Source: Gemmatimonadetes bacterium 2013_60CM_65_52
GTDB taxonomy: Bacteria > Gemmatimonadota > Gemmatimonadetes > Gemmatimonadales > Gemmatimonadaceae
Direction of reading: 5' to 3'
NCBI GenBank assembly: GCA_002215645.1
Contig: NGFI01000005.1
Location: forward strand, 798,678-862,677
DNA: 64,000 nucleotides
Part shown: positions 56,058 through 64,000 of the stretch, one piece after another
Position numbering within the stretch: position 1 is the stretch's first letter
Layout of the letters: every line of letters starts with the position of its first letter
Translations under genes and position numbers: made by a program
Notes under the pieces: model-generated
Told to the model about the DNA's origin: nothing
Databases searched by the model: none
What the model saw: the letters and a program-made list of their open reading frames with translations, nothing else

Positions 56058-56825
56058 TCACCACCGGTCGCCGAGGGCGGGCGCCCGGCCGAATGTCACA
56101 TAACTGAGAATGCGTGCTCCTCCGTCGTAGAGCGCGGTGGCGCACGCGTTGAGGGTGGCTGCCGTGGTCACGACGTCGTCGACGAGGACGAAATGCCGGC
56201 CGTGCAGCTCGGTGCGTCCGGCGATTGCACGGAACGCGCCCGAAACGTTGCGCTGACGCTCGCCCGGTGTCAACCGTGTTTGCGTCGAAGTTGCACGAGT
56301 TCTCGCGAGCACGTCCGTACGCACCGGCACTTTCCACTCGGCGGCGAGTGCTCGCGCCAGCAGCGCGCTCTGGTTGAATCCGCGCGCGCGCTCGCGATCT
56401 CGCGCGAGCGGCACCGGCACGAGTGCGGCTCGTTCCTCCTCGACGTCCCGGGGAAACGAGAGCTGCGCCATGCGCCGCGCCATCGGGCGCGCCGCCGCAT
56501 GCCATCCCTGATACTTGAGGGCGTACACAATTCGCTCTGTGGTGCCGCCTGGAATCGCATGGGCCGAGCGCACGGCGCGCACGTAGGGCGGCAGCAGCGT
56601 GCACCAGTCGCAGATCGCGCCGTGGCGCTGCGGATCGCGAGGATGGCCGCAGCGGTCGCACCTCGGATGCGGCAGCGCGAGCGCCCGCGCCCAGCAGGTG
56701 CCGCAGATGAGCTCGCGCTCCTGCGGAGTGCGCGCTTCGCCGCAAACGGCGCAGGCGGGTGGAAGGAGCAGGTCGAGCAGGGCGGCACCGCCGCCGCGCA
56801 GGACGGTCAGTGAATGGCCTGCCAC
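56058..56825 (-). CDS. ComF family phosphoribosyltransferase-like protein
   Basis: A 255-residue ComF/GntX protein, linked in other bacteria to DNA uptake or processing. The N-terminus carries two CxxC pairs that form a zinc ribbon (CAVCG, CGTCW) plus a second set (CDRCG, CDWC). The C-terminal half has the phosphoribosyl-pyrophosphate loop FVLVDDVVTTAATL and the family motif RGFNQSALLARALA. The GTG at 56825 lies inside the 3' end of aroE (19-base overlap); no later start retains the hydrophobic N-terminal LLDLLLPPAC. Confidence 0.88.
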   Translation of the reverse strand: MAGHSLTVLRGGGAALLDLLLPPACAVCGEARTPQERELICGTCWARALALPHPRCDRCGHPRDPQRHGAICDWCTLLPPYVRAVRSAHAIPGGTTERIVYALKYQGWHAAARPMARRMAQLSFPRDVEEERAALVPVPLARDRERARGFNQSALLARALAAEWKVPVRTDVLARTRATSTQTRLTPGERQRNVSGAFRAIAGRTELHGRHFVLVDDVVTTAATLNACATALYDGGARILSYVTFGRAPALGDRW

Positions 56826-57613
56826 ATTGCACGACGGTCGGGAGCGACGCCGAACCACCGCTCGAAGGCGATGGCGCCCTGTTCGATGAGCATGCCCTCG
56901 CCGTCGGCCGCACGGTGGCCGGCTTCCCGCGCTGCAGTGACCCATGCCGTTTCACCGCGCGTGTACACGAGGTCGAAGACGGCACATCCGTTCGGAAGCT
57001 GATGAATGGGCACCGGGTGGGCGCGGTCCTGGAGCCCGATGGGCGTGGCGTTGACGACAAGTGTTGCATCGCGCAACGCGCTCTCGGGCGTCGGTACCGC
57101 CCTGGCGAACGGCGCGAAACGATCGGCAAGCTGTTCGGCTCGGTCCATGTTGCGATTGTAAATGCGCGCCTCCGAAAAGCCGCATCGTTCCGCGGCGAGC
57201 AGTACCGATGCCGCGCTCCCCCCTGCCCCGATGAGCGCGAGTCGCCCGCTCCGCGCTTCGCCCTTGGTGAGTGCGCGAATCACGATTTCGGCGCCGCCGA
57301 CGTCGGAGTTGTCACCCACGAGGAACCCGTTCTCGTGCCAGAAGACGTTGGCCGCACCCACGCGTTCAGCGATGGCGGACAGCCGCGTACAGCGGCGCGC
57401 GACGGCGGCCTTATGCGGTATGGTGACGTTGCCCGCGGCATGATCGCGCGCGAGTGTGAGAAGCATCGCGTCCAGCTCGCCGGGAGCGACATCGATCAAC
57501 TCATAGGCGAGCGGAATGCCCGCGGCATGGAGCGCGGCATTTTGGAAGAGTGGAGAGATGGAATGTGCGACCGGATGCCCGAGAAGCACGAGCCGGCCTG
57601 GACGATCGATCAC
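56807..57613 (-). CDS. aroE: Shikimate dehydrogenase
   Basis: NADPH-dependent reduction of 3-dehydroshikimate in aromatic amino acid synthesis, 268 residues. Substrate-binding motifs are GHPVAHSISPLFQN, NVTIPHK (catalytic Lys) and GDNSDVGG (catalytic Asp). The cofactor domain has LIGAGGSAASV and YNRNMDRAE, the NRNxxRA pattern typical of AroE, and the C-terminal GEGMLIEQGAIAFERW. The GTG at 57613 overlaps the phosphatase stop as GTGA. Confidence 0.95.
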   Translation of the reverse strand: MIDRPGRLVLLGHPVAHSISPLFQNAALHAAGIPLAYELIDVAPGELDAMLLTLARDHAAGNVTIPHKAAVARRCTRLSAIAERVGAANVFWHENGFLVGDNSDVGGAEIVIRALTKGEARSGRLALIGAGGSAASVLLAAERCGFSEARIYNRNMDRAEQLADRFAPFARAVPTPESALRDATLVVNATPIGLQDRAHPVPIHQLPNGCAVFDLVYTRGETAWVTAAREAGHRAADGEGMLIEQGAIAFERWFGVAPDRRAMWQAIH

Positions 57614-58077
57614 GAGGCGCCGGGTACGCGCTCCGCGGCCAGCCGATCGAACACGCGGCGAATCTCGGCTTCCAGCTCGTCCGCCGTGGCGCGATATACC
57701 TCGAGGTCACCGCCCATGGGATCGTTGATTGCGCGTCCCCCTTCGTGCGCTGGATACGCTGTCAGCATGTAGCTCTTGCCCTCACCCCCCAACGCCTCGA
57801 CACGCTCGAGGTGGTGCGGGCCCATCGTGAAGATCAGATCCATGTCGCCGATGAGCGCGCGCGTGATCTGCCGCGAACGATGTCCACTGAGATCGAGGCG
57901 ACGCTCGATGCCGACGAGGAGCGCGCCATCCGACGCGGGCGCGCCGTCCCATGCGCTCGTGCCAGCGCTGCCGATGTCCATGTCCACGAGCCCGCGCTCG
58001 ATCGCGAACTTGCGCGCGATCGCCTCGGCGAGCGGGCTCCGACACGTATTGCCGGTACAGACGAAGAGCAGCTTCAT
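57610..58077 (-). CDS. Low-molecular-weight phosphatase, YwlE-like (possible protein-arginine phosphatase)
   Basis: A 155-residue LMW-PTP-fold enzyme. The P-loop is CTGNTCRS with nucleophile Cys7 and Arg13, and the general acid is Asp119 in NDP. Position 11 is Thr, as in Bacillus YwlE where this residue selects phospho-arginine. Ordinary tyrosine phosphatases have a bulkier aliphatic residue there. The gene follows tsaC directly, reminiscent of the ywlC-ywlE neighbourhood. The ATG at 58077 gives the same numbering as YwlE; an ATG at 58089 would overlap tsaC. Confidence 0.85.
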   Translation of the reverse strand: MKLLFVCTGNTCRSPLAEAIARKFAIERGLVDMDIGSAGTSAWDGAPASDGALLVGIERRLDLSGHRSRQITRALIGDMDLIFTMGPHHLERVEALGGEGKSYMLTAYPAHEGGRAINDPMGGDLEVYRATADELEAEIRRVFDRLAAERVPGAS

Positions 58078-58081
58078 GATC

Positions 58082-58753
58082 TCACGCATCTCCGATGAGA
58101 CGCGGCGCCGTTTCGCGAAGTACGGCCGCGGGAATGGATCCTGGACGGATGACGCGCGGTGCGCGTCCCGTACAGTCCACGACCGTGGACGGCGCGGACG
58201 GCTTCAAGGTTCCGCCGTCGAGCACGCGCAGCGTTCCCTTCGCGATCACGTGGCTCCACTGCTCGAGAATCTCGCGCGTGGACATGGCCGGCGGAACCCC
58301 GGGACGATTCGCGCTCGTCGAGGTGACGGCCTCCGCGTGCGCGCGTATGAGCCGCTGAAGCGCAGGGTGCGACGTCCATCGCACGGCAATTCCTCCCTCC
58401 GGACCGCGCAACGCCTCCGGCACGCGCTTCTCCCCGCCAGGCAGGACGAGGGTGAGCGGGCCCGGCCAATGGCGCGCGGCGAGATTCGTCGCGAAGCTCG
58501 GCAACCGGAGGTCCAGCTTTGCAAGCATTTCACTGCCGGCGATGAGCAGCAGAAACGGCTTCCCCTTTGGTCGCCCCTTCATGCGCACGAGCGTGTCCAC
58601 CGAGTCGCGATCGATACCGCCCCCGAATCCGTAGACGGTTTCGGTGGGATAGGCCAGCACACGCCGCAGCTCCATCTGCTCGAGCGCCGGACGGATTGCC
58701 GCCGAGACTTCGGCCTCCGACCAGAATGGAATCGCGAGCGGACCAGCGGTCAT
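58082..58753 (-). CDS. tsaC: L-threonylcarbamoyladenylate synthase (TsaC/Sua5 family)
   Basis: Forms threonylcarbamoyl-AMP for the t6A modification of tRNAs decoding ANN codons, 223 residues. YrdC-fold motifs are AYPTETVYGFG, KGRPKGKPFLLLI, WPGPLTLVLP and STSANRPGVPP. It is the short form without the extra Sua5 C-terminal domain. The ATG at 58753 overlaps the ispD stop by four bases. Confidence 0.94.
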   Translation of the reverse strand: MTAGPLAIPFWSEAEVSAAIRPALEQMELRRVLAYPTETVYGFGGGIDRDSVDTLVRMKGRPKGKPFLLLIAGSEMLAKLDLRLPSFATNLAARHWPGPLTLVLPGGEKRVPEALRGPEGGIAVRWTSHPALQRLIRAHAEAVTSTSANRPGVPPAMSTREILEQWSHVIAKGTLRVLDGGTLKPSAPSTVVDCTGRAPRVIRPGSIPAAVLRETAPRLIGDA

Positions 58754-59448
58754 TCGGTCAGCCCAAGCATTGCTTCGGCTCGTGCGAAGTCGGCCGACTC
58801 GGTCACCTTGAGGGCGCGCTCGCTGCCGCGCACCATGCGCACCGGCAGTCCCAGGCGCTCGACGAGCGCGGCATCATCGGTTGCGGAGATGTGCTCCGCT
58901 CGCGCACGGCGGTGCGCGTCTACCAGAACTTGCCGCGTGAACCCCTGCGGCGTCTGCGCACGCCAGAGGTGAAGGCGGGGCACAGTTGATTCGACGTCGC
59001 CATTGTCATTCACGCGCTTCAGCGTATCAACGACTCGAAGTCCGGCCACGGCGCTCGTGCCGGCGCGCACCGCATCCACCACGCGGCCGATCGTGGCGGC
59101 ATCGACGAGCGGCCGCGCCGCATCGTGGACGACGACGATCTGCGCTTCATCGGGAAGGTCGTCCAGTCCGTTGGCCACGCTCTCGCTGCGCGTGCGCCCG
59201 CCCACCGAGATGAGCAGCCGATCGACATCGCACTGAAATATCCACGGCGGCGGATCGCCAGCGTACCGCTGCGGCAGAACGCACACGACCGTGCCCACGT
59301 CGGGTTGCGCCATGAACGTCTGGAGGCTGTGAAGCAGCATGGGCTTTCCTGCGACCCAGCTGAACTGCTTCAGCTCGTCGCCAGCCACGCGCGAGCTCGC
59401 ACCCGCCGCGACAATGATGACGCCGACGTCCCGAGAGGGGCCCGTCAC
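58750..59448 (-). CDS. ispD: 2-C-methyl-D-erythritol 4-phosphate cytidylyltransferase
   Basis: Third step of the non-mevalonate isoprenoid pathway, 232 residues. The nucleotidyltransferase loop IIVAAGASSRV and Lys in LKQF are followed by GGRTRSESVANGL, VHDAARPLV, and TPQGFTRQVL, all conserved in IspD. The GTG at 59448 overlaps the radA stop as GTGA; upstream in-frame sequence lies inside radA. IspF is not adjacent. Confidence 0.95.
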   Translation of the reverse strand: MTGPSRDVGVIIVAAGASSRVAGDELKQFSWVAGKPMLLHSLQTFMAQPDVGTVVCVLPQRYAGDPPPWIFQCDVDRLLISVGGRTRSESVANGLDDLPDEAQIVVVHDAARPLVDAATIGRVVDAVRAGTSAVAGLRVVDTLKRVNDNGDVESTVPRLHLWRAQTPQGFTRQVLVDAHRRARAEHISATDDAALVERLGLPVRMVRGSERALKVTESADFARAEAMLGLTE

Positions 59449-60839
59449 TGAAACACCTGCTCGAAGAGTTGCGAGACGGTTCGCGTGCCACACACACGGA
59501 TACCGGCGGGCAGCTTCTTCGGCACTGCACGCTCCGCGAGATAGACCGTGTGCATTCCGAGGCTGGCCGCTTCGGCGAGCCGGCGCTCGACCTGGGACAC
59601 CGGCCGAATCTCGCCGCCCAGTCCGACCTCGCCAACGAACACGGCATCGTGCGGAAGCGCGCGGTCATACACGCTCGACGCCAGGGCAACGGCGACAGCC
59701 AGATCGCCGGCGGGCTCGTGGAGCTGCACGCCCCCCACCACGTTGAGAAAGACGTCGAGCTGAGCGAAAGAGAGTCCCGCGCGCTTGTCCAGCACGGCGA
59801 GCAGCAGGGCGAGACGTCGCGCGTCATATCCGGTTGCGACGCGCTGCGGCGTGCCGAAGCCCGCCTTTGCCGCCAGGCCCTGCACCTCGATGAGCACGGG
59901 CCGCGTTCCTTCCAATAGCGCCGTCACCGCGCTGCCCGATGCATGATTGGTCCGATCACCAAGAAAGAGCTCGGAGGGATTCGAGACGGGCGCGAGACCA
60001 TCCTGTCCCATGCGAAAGACGCCGATCTCGTCCACGCTGCCGAATCGGTTCTTCGTCGCACGCAGCACGCGGTGATCGAGCGAGCTCTCGCCCTCGAAGT
60101 ACAGAACCGTATCGACGATGTGCTCGAGCGTCCGCGGACCCGCGATGCTGCCGCCCTTCGTGACGTGGCCCACGACGAAGACGGCGGTGCCGCTCTCCTT
60201 CGCGAAGCGCATCAGGCGCGCGGCGCACTCGCGCACCTGCCCGACGTTGCCGGGCGCGCCCTCGAGATCACCGGTGTGAACAGTCTGGATGGAGTCGACG
60301 ATGAGCACCGAAGGCGCCGTCGCGGACGCCGTCGCAATGATCGTCTCGAGGTTTGTCTCGCTGAGGAGACTCACGTCACCGGCATCGTCGGTGAGACGAT
60401 CCGCCCGGAGTTTGATCTGGAGCGCGCTCTCCTCGCCCGAAGCGTAAAGCGCAGGGCGCCCCGCCAACTGGAATCGCGCCGCCACCTGAAGCAACAGCGT
60501 GGACTTGCCGATGCCGGGCTCACCGCCGAGCAGGATCATGGAACCCGGGACGACTCCGCCGCCGAGGACGAAGTCGAATTCCGCGAGATCGGTGGTCCAT
60601 CGCGCGGCCTCGGACCCGCTCACCGAGCGAAGCCGCGGCGTGGCAACGACGCTCCCGCCCTCACCCAGTGTACGTGCACCGCCCGCCCGCCGGCTCGATC
60701 CCGTGGCAGGAGCCGTGCGCGCGACGGTCTCCTCGACGAGCGAGTTCCATGCGCCGCACGTGTCGCAACGGCCGGCCCATTTGGGATGGTCGGCGCCGCA
60801 CTCGGTGCAGCGGTACGCGGTCTTTGCTTTGGCGCTCAT
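59445..60839 (-). CDS. radA: DNA repair protein RadA
   Basis: DnaB-like, RecA-fold helicase used in recombination branch migration, 464 residues. It has an N-terminal four-Cys zinc finger (CTEC and CDTC), Walker A GEPGIGKST, the RadA-specific KNRFG motif, and a C-terminal Lon-protease-like domain (VGGVQLHEPAGDLAVAVALAS). The ATG at 60839 places the zinc finger near the N-terminus as usual. A start at 60905 would add 22 residues of no evident similarity. Confidence 0.95.
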   Translation of the reverse strand: MSAKAKTAYRCTECGADHPKWAGRCDTCGAWNSLVEETVARTAPATGSSRRAGGARTLGEGGSVVATPRLRSVSGSEAARWTTDLAEFDFVLGGGVVPGSMILLGGEPGIGKSTLLLQVAARFQLAGRPALYASGEESALQIKLRADRLTDDAGDVSLLSETNLETIIATASATAPSVLIVDSIQTVHTGDLEGAPGNVGQVRECAARLMRFAKESGTAVFVVGHVTKGGSIAGPRTLEHIVDTVLYFEGESSLDHRVLRATKNRFGSVDEIGVFRMGQDGLAPVSNPSELFLGDRTNHASGSAVTALLEGTRPVLIEVQGLAAKAGFGTPQRVATGYDARRLALLLAVLDKRAGLSFAQLDVFLNVVGGVQLHEPAGDLAVAVALASSVYDRALPHDAVFVGEVGLGGEIRPVSQVERRLAEAASLGMHTVYLAERAVPKKLPAGIRVCGTRTVSQLFEQVFQ

Positions 60840-60937
60840 GCGGCGGAGTAGATCATTCCGCACGAAAGGTATTCGATGGCCCTGCTCGTCGGGCCGTTGC
60901 GGCACATCAAACGCCGCCGCACGGGTACCAAACTGCG

Positions 60938-62404
60938 CTAGCCGACGCGCCGCTCCGCGCCACCCGGTCCGATTCTGCCAGCCTCGGTACCGCCGCCCGG
61001 CGACGGATTCCGCTGCGAGAAATTCTCGAAGCGAGTGTAATTCTTCTGGAACAGCAGGTTCACAAAGCCGATCGGCCCGTTGCGCTGCTTGCCGACGATG
61101 ATCTCTGCGCGGCCCTCGAGCGAGTTGCCGTCCTTGTCCACCGGCCCCTCGTATACCTCGGGACGATAGATGAACATGATCAGGTCCGCGTCCTGCTCGA
61201 TGGCGCCCGATTCGCGAAGATCCGAGAGCTGCGGACGCTTGCTGTCTCCAGCACGCTGCTCCGGCGCACGCGAGAGCTGTGACAGCGCGACAACCGGGAC
61301 GGCGAGCTCCTTCGCGAGCGCCTTGAGCCCGCGCGAGATCTGCGACACCTCCTGCTGACGGCTCTCGGAATTGCTCGGCCCCTGCATGAGCTGGAGGTAG
61401 TCCACGATCACCATGTCGAGGCCCTGCTCCGCCTTCAAGCGGCGGGCCTTGGACCGCATCTCGAGCAGCGAGATGCCCGCGGTGTCGTCGATCCAGATGG
61501 GCGCATGCGTGAGAATGCCGGCCGCGCGTGCAAGACGGGGAAAGTCGTCGTCGCGCAGCATGCCCTTGCGAAGCTTCTGCGCGTCGATGCGCGCCTCGGC
61601 CGTCAGCATGCGCTGGACGAGCGACTCCTTGCTCATCTCGAGCGAGAAGAACGCCACCTTCTTGTCCTTCTCGATGGCGGCGTGCTGCGCGACGTTGAGC
61701 GTGAACGCCGTCTTGCCCATCGACGGGCGCGCCGCCACGATGATGAGATCCGACGGCTGAAAGCCGGAGGTCAGCTCATCGAGGTCACTGAAGCCGCTGG
61801 CGATGCCCGTGATGGCCTCTCCACCCGCATGAATGGCCTCGATGCGCTCCATCGTCGGCCACAGCAGCTCCTTGATGCGCGAGAACCCCTCGTTCGTGCG
61901 CTGCTGCGACACCTGGAAGATCTTCTGCTCGGCGATGTCGAGCAGCTCATCCGCCGTGGTGCCGCCGCCGAACGCCTCACCGACGATCTCGGTGGAAACT
62001 TCGATGAGGCGCCGGAGCAGCGCCTTTTCCTTCACGATCTTTGCGTGGTACTCGACGTTGGCGGCGGTGGGCACGGCGTCCACGAGGAAGCCGATGTAGT
62101 CCTTGCCGCCCGCTCCCTCGAGATCGCCGCGCCGCTGCAGCTCGTCCGAGAGCGTCAACGGGTCGATGACGCTGCCGCGCTCGGTGATCCCCACCATGGC
62201 GCGGAACAGGCGCCGGTGACGCTCGGCATAGAACATCGAGTCGTCAACGACCTCCACGGCGCGCATCACCGCATCCTGATCCATCAGCATGGCGGCGAGC
62301 ACGGCTTGCTCGGCGTCCTCCGAGTAGGGAGGACGCCGGTCGCGGTAGGGATCACGCCCCGGGGGCGACGGCGCTATCGAGTATTCGGCGGGCGAGCTGG
62401 ACAT
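60938..62404 (-). CDS. dnaB: Replicative DNA helicase DnaB
   Basis: Hexameric helicase at the replication fork, 488 residues. The N-terminal domain begins RRPPYSEDAEQAVLAAMLMD. The RecA-like domain has Walker A ARPSMGKTAF, Walker B MVIVDYLQLMQG, and SDLRESGAIEQDADLI. No intein interrupts the ATP site. The only usable start is the ATG at 62404, which places the first 53 bases inside the uracil-DNA glycosylase gene in another frame. A short glycine-rich C-terminal tail follows the core. Confidence 0.96.
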   Translation of the reverse strand: MSSSPAEYSIAPSPPGRDPYRDRRPPYSEDAEQAVLAAMLMDQDAVMRAVEVVDDSMFYAERHRRLFRAMVGITERGSVIDPLTLSDELQRRGDLEGAGGKDYIGFLVDAVPTAANVEYHAKIVKEKALLRRLIEVSTEIVGEAFGGGTTADELLDIAEQKIFQVSQQRTNEGFSRIKELLWPTMERIEAIHAGGEAITGIASGFSDLDELTSGFQPSDLIIVAARPSMGKTAFTLNVAQHAAIEKDKKVAFFSLEMSKESLVQRMLTAEARIDAQKLRKGMLRDDDFPRLARAAGILTHAPIWIDDTAGISLLEMRSKARRLKAEQGLDMVIVDYLQLMQGPSNSESRQQEVSQISRGLKALAKELAVPVVALSQLSRAPEQRAGDSKRPQLSDLRESGAIEQDADLIMFIYRPEVYEGPVDKDGNSLEGRAEIIVGKQRNGPIGFVNLLFQKNYTRFENFSQRNPSPGGGTEAGRIGPGGAERRVG

Positions 62405-63260
62405 CTTCCCACGCGGGACGTTTCCAGGAGGGGTTCCGCAGCAGCGCCGCGGGATGATAGGTCACGACGAGCGGAACACCGTAATAGCGATGTACCTGCC
62501 CGCGCAACCGGCCAATTGTAAGCTTCGTCTCGAGCAGCGTTTGAGCGGCGAACGTGCCAAGGGCCAGAATGACCTTCGGCTTCACCAGCTCGATCTGACG
62601 CACCAGGTATGGCGAGCAAGCGGTCACTTCGTCCGGAAGCGGGTTCCGGTTTCCCGGCGGACGGTGCTTCAGCACGTTCGCGATGAAGACGTCCTCCCGC
62701 TTCAGGTGAATGGCCTCGAGAATCTTTGTGAGGAGCTGTCCCGCCTGACCCACGAACGGGACACCCTGCGCGTCCTCGCTGGCACCAGGCGCCTCGCCCA
62801 CGCACATGAAATCCGCATTCGGATTCCCGGTGCCCGGCACCGGATTCGTCGCAGTCGCATACAGCTGACATTTCGTGCACGTCGCCACGGCGCGCGCGAT
62901 CACCTCGAGCGTGTCGAGCTTCGCGACGGAGTCATCGAATGGCACGCGTGCCGATGCACCGACCACCAGTCCCTGAGGCGCGGCGATGGGCACTACGGTC
63001 TCCGGCGGGCTCGTGACATTTGCAACATTCTCCGAAACAGCCGGCGTGCCCAGCGATGGCCGAGCCGGCGGGGCTCCGCCGGCGGCGCGTATTGCCGAGC
63101 GCCAGTCCGCTGACGGTTCGGCTTCTCGCGAGGACGACGTCATGGCCGCTCCGAGAATCCGCATGGCCTCCTCGACCGACAGTGTGTCGAGCACGAGCTC
63201 GGTTTCACCGAGCTCTTTTCGCTGCTCGAGATATCGTCGCAGGGCTTCCCTACCGTCCAT
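62352..63260 (-). CDS. Uracil-DNA glycosylase, family 4 (iron-sulfur)
   Basis: Base-excision repair enzyme removing uracil from DNA, 302 residues. The catalytic domain (about 125-302) has the Fe-S cysteines in CTKCQLY and later CSPYLVRQ, the active-site [36 protein letters not shown], and [10 protein letters not shown]. An N-terminal extension of about 120 low-complexity residues (Ala, Pro, Ser) precedes it. The start at 63260 overlaps the coaBC stop by 11 bases. Confidence 0.92.
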   Translation of the reverse strand: MDGREALRRYLEQRKELGETELVLDTLSVEEAMRILGAAMTSSSREAEPSADWRSAIRAAGGAPPARPSLGTPAVSENVANVTSPPETVVPIAAPQGLVVGASARVPFDDSVAKLDTLEVIARAVATCTKCQLYATATNPVPGTGNPNADFMCVGEAPGASEDAQGVPFVGQAGQLLTKILEAIHLKREDVFIANVLKHRPPGNRNPLPDEVTACSPYLVRQIELVKPKVILALGTFAAQTLLETKLTIGRLRGQVHRYYGVPLVVTYHPAALLRNPSWKRPAWEDVQLARRILDSAVAPGA

Positions 63261-64000
63261 CGAGCAGCTCCGCCACGCGATCGAGGATGAGATCTGCCAC
63301 GGCCCTCTTGGAGAGCAAGGGCAACTCGTCGGGTGACGCGGAGCCCCTCCGCAGAATCGTCACGCGGTTCGTCTCGGCGCCGAATCCGGCGTCCGGCTCG
63401 CGGGCCGAGTTCAGCACCACCATGTCGACGTCCTTGGTCTCCAGCTTCCGCCGTGCGTTGGCCAGCTCGTCGTCGGTCTCGAGCGCAAAGCCGACGATGA
63501 CGCTACCGGCCCGCCGCGCGCTCTTCGTGGACAGTAAAATGTCCGGCGTCTCCACCAGCTGCACGTTACGACTCGCGCCGGTCTTCTTCATCTTTCTTTC
63601 CGCCGGCTCGGCAGCGCGGTAGTCAGAGGGAGCAGCGCACATCACCAGCACGTCCGCGGCCGCGATGTGCCTCTCCACCGCGTCGCGCATTTCCTGCGTG
63701 GTTTCGACATGCTCTTGATCGACACCGACGGGCACCGCGACGGCGAGCGGACCCGCGACGAGCGTGACGTCCGCTCCGCGACGCCAGGCGGATGCCGCAA
63801 GTGCGACACCCATCTTGCCCGTACTGCGATTCGAGAGGAAACGAACGGGATCGATCGATTCGCGCGTTGGACCGGCCGTGACGAGTACGCGGCGTCCCGC
63901 GAGCCGGCGATCGGTCTCGAGCAGGCGGCCGACGTAGGCAAAGATCGTCTCGGGCTCGGGCATGCGTCCCGGACCCGCTCCCTCGCCGGCCGCGAGCATG
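63250..64000 (-). CDS. coaBC: CoaBC phosphopantothenoylcysteine synthetase/decarboxylase (partial, N-terminus beyond right edge)
   Basis: The visible 249 residues are the CoaB (synthetase) part of the bifunctional coenzyme A enzyme, with the end of the CoaC decarboxylase. The first residues, AGEGAGPGRMPEP, match the substrate-clamp segment at the CoaC C-terminus. The CoaB domain shows VLVTAGPTRESIDPVRFLSN and RSTGKMG, then NDI-like and KMKKTG motifs and VGFALET. The true start lies outside the window. It is the first visible gene of the coaBC-udg-dnaB series. Confidence 0.93.
   Translation of the reverse strand, partial: MLAAGEGAGPGRMPEPETIFAYVGRLLETDRRLAGRRVLVTAGPTRESIDPVRFLSNRSTGKMGVALAASAWRRGADVTLVAGPLAVAVPVGVDQEHVETTQEMRDAVERHIAAADVLVMCAAPSDYRAAEPAERKMKKTGASRNVQLVETPDILLSTKSARRAGSVIVGFALETDDELANARRKLETKDVDMVVLNSAREPDAGFGAETNRVTILRRGSASPDELPLLSKRAVADLILDRVAELLDGR

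Noticed and set aside
59445-62404. Possible inteins in RadA or DnaB
   Set aside because: Both ATP-binding regions are uninterrupted and the proteins have normal lengths.

Overview
The window is a GC-rich chromosomal segment from a Gram-negative-type bacterium with an outer membrane. It carries SusC/SusD TonB-dependent uptake proteins, lipoproteins, a TAT-exported protein, a complete 14-gene NADH:quinone oxidoreductase and a type-B (Bacteroidota-like) succinate dehydrogenase. SusCD in very GC-rich DNA, dense ATGA/GTGA/TGATG gene overlaps, UPF0182 and MEDS-type histidine kinases point most naturally to Gemmatimonadota or a close relative. That placement is inference, not a database result. All genes but two lie on the minus strand. 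No rRNA, tRNA, CRISPR array, phage or insertion sequence was seen, and no gene-free stretch exceeds about 250 bp.

Region 1 (1-4.2 kb) is the yceD-rpmF-plsX-fabH-fabD-fabG cluster linking ribosomal protein L32 to phospholipid and fatty acid initiation; fabG runs off the left edge. Region 2 (4.3-12.5 kb) has ndk, an EIIA-CBS fusion, sucD/sucC overlapping a carbamate kinase gene, a large UPF0182 membrane protein and a phosphohexomutase. Region 3 (12.5-26.9 kb) is nuoA-N in canonical order, with a likely terminator behind nuoN. The divergent nuo-dcd spacer contains a promoter, a palindrome and phased direct repeats.

Region 4 (27.1-33.0 kb) has dcd, a MEDS-PAS histidine kinase coupled to a NarL-type regulator, and a divergent kinase with two kinase cores, the first degenerate. 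Region 5 (33.0-44.8 kb) is the most interesting. A SusC-SusD-TctC/Bug lipoprotein-citrate-type MFS gene series could form a complete outer membrane-periplasm-inner membrane uptake route for an organic acid. Just upstream lie an OmpR-type two-component system and a TAT-exported toroid/beta-sandwich enzyme whose gene overlaps the regulator gene. A large nested inverted repeat precedes susC.

Region 6 (44.9-53.0 kb) holds mdh-sdhCAB, moaD-moaE-moaA, an HU/IHF gene, carA and secG. Region 7 (53.1-64 kb) holds gap-pgk-tpiA, comF, aroE, a YwlE-like phosphatase, tsaC, ispD, radA, dnaB, a family-4 uracil-DNA glycosylase and the C-terminal half of coaBC, cut by the right edge. Much of the window is thus central energy metabolism (TCA steps, complexes I and II, lower glycolysis), with one accessory uptake/signalling island between dcd and sdhB.
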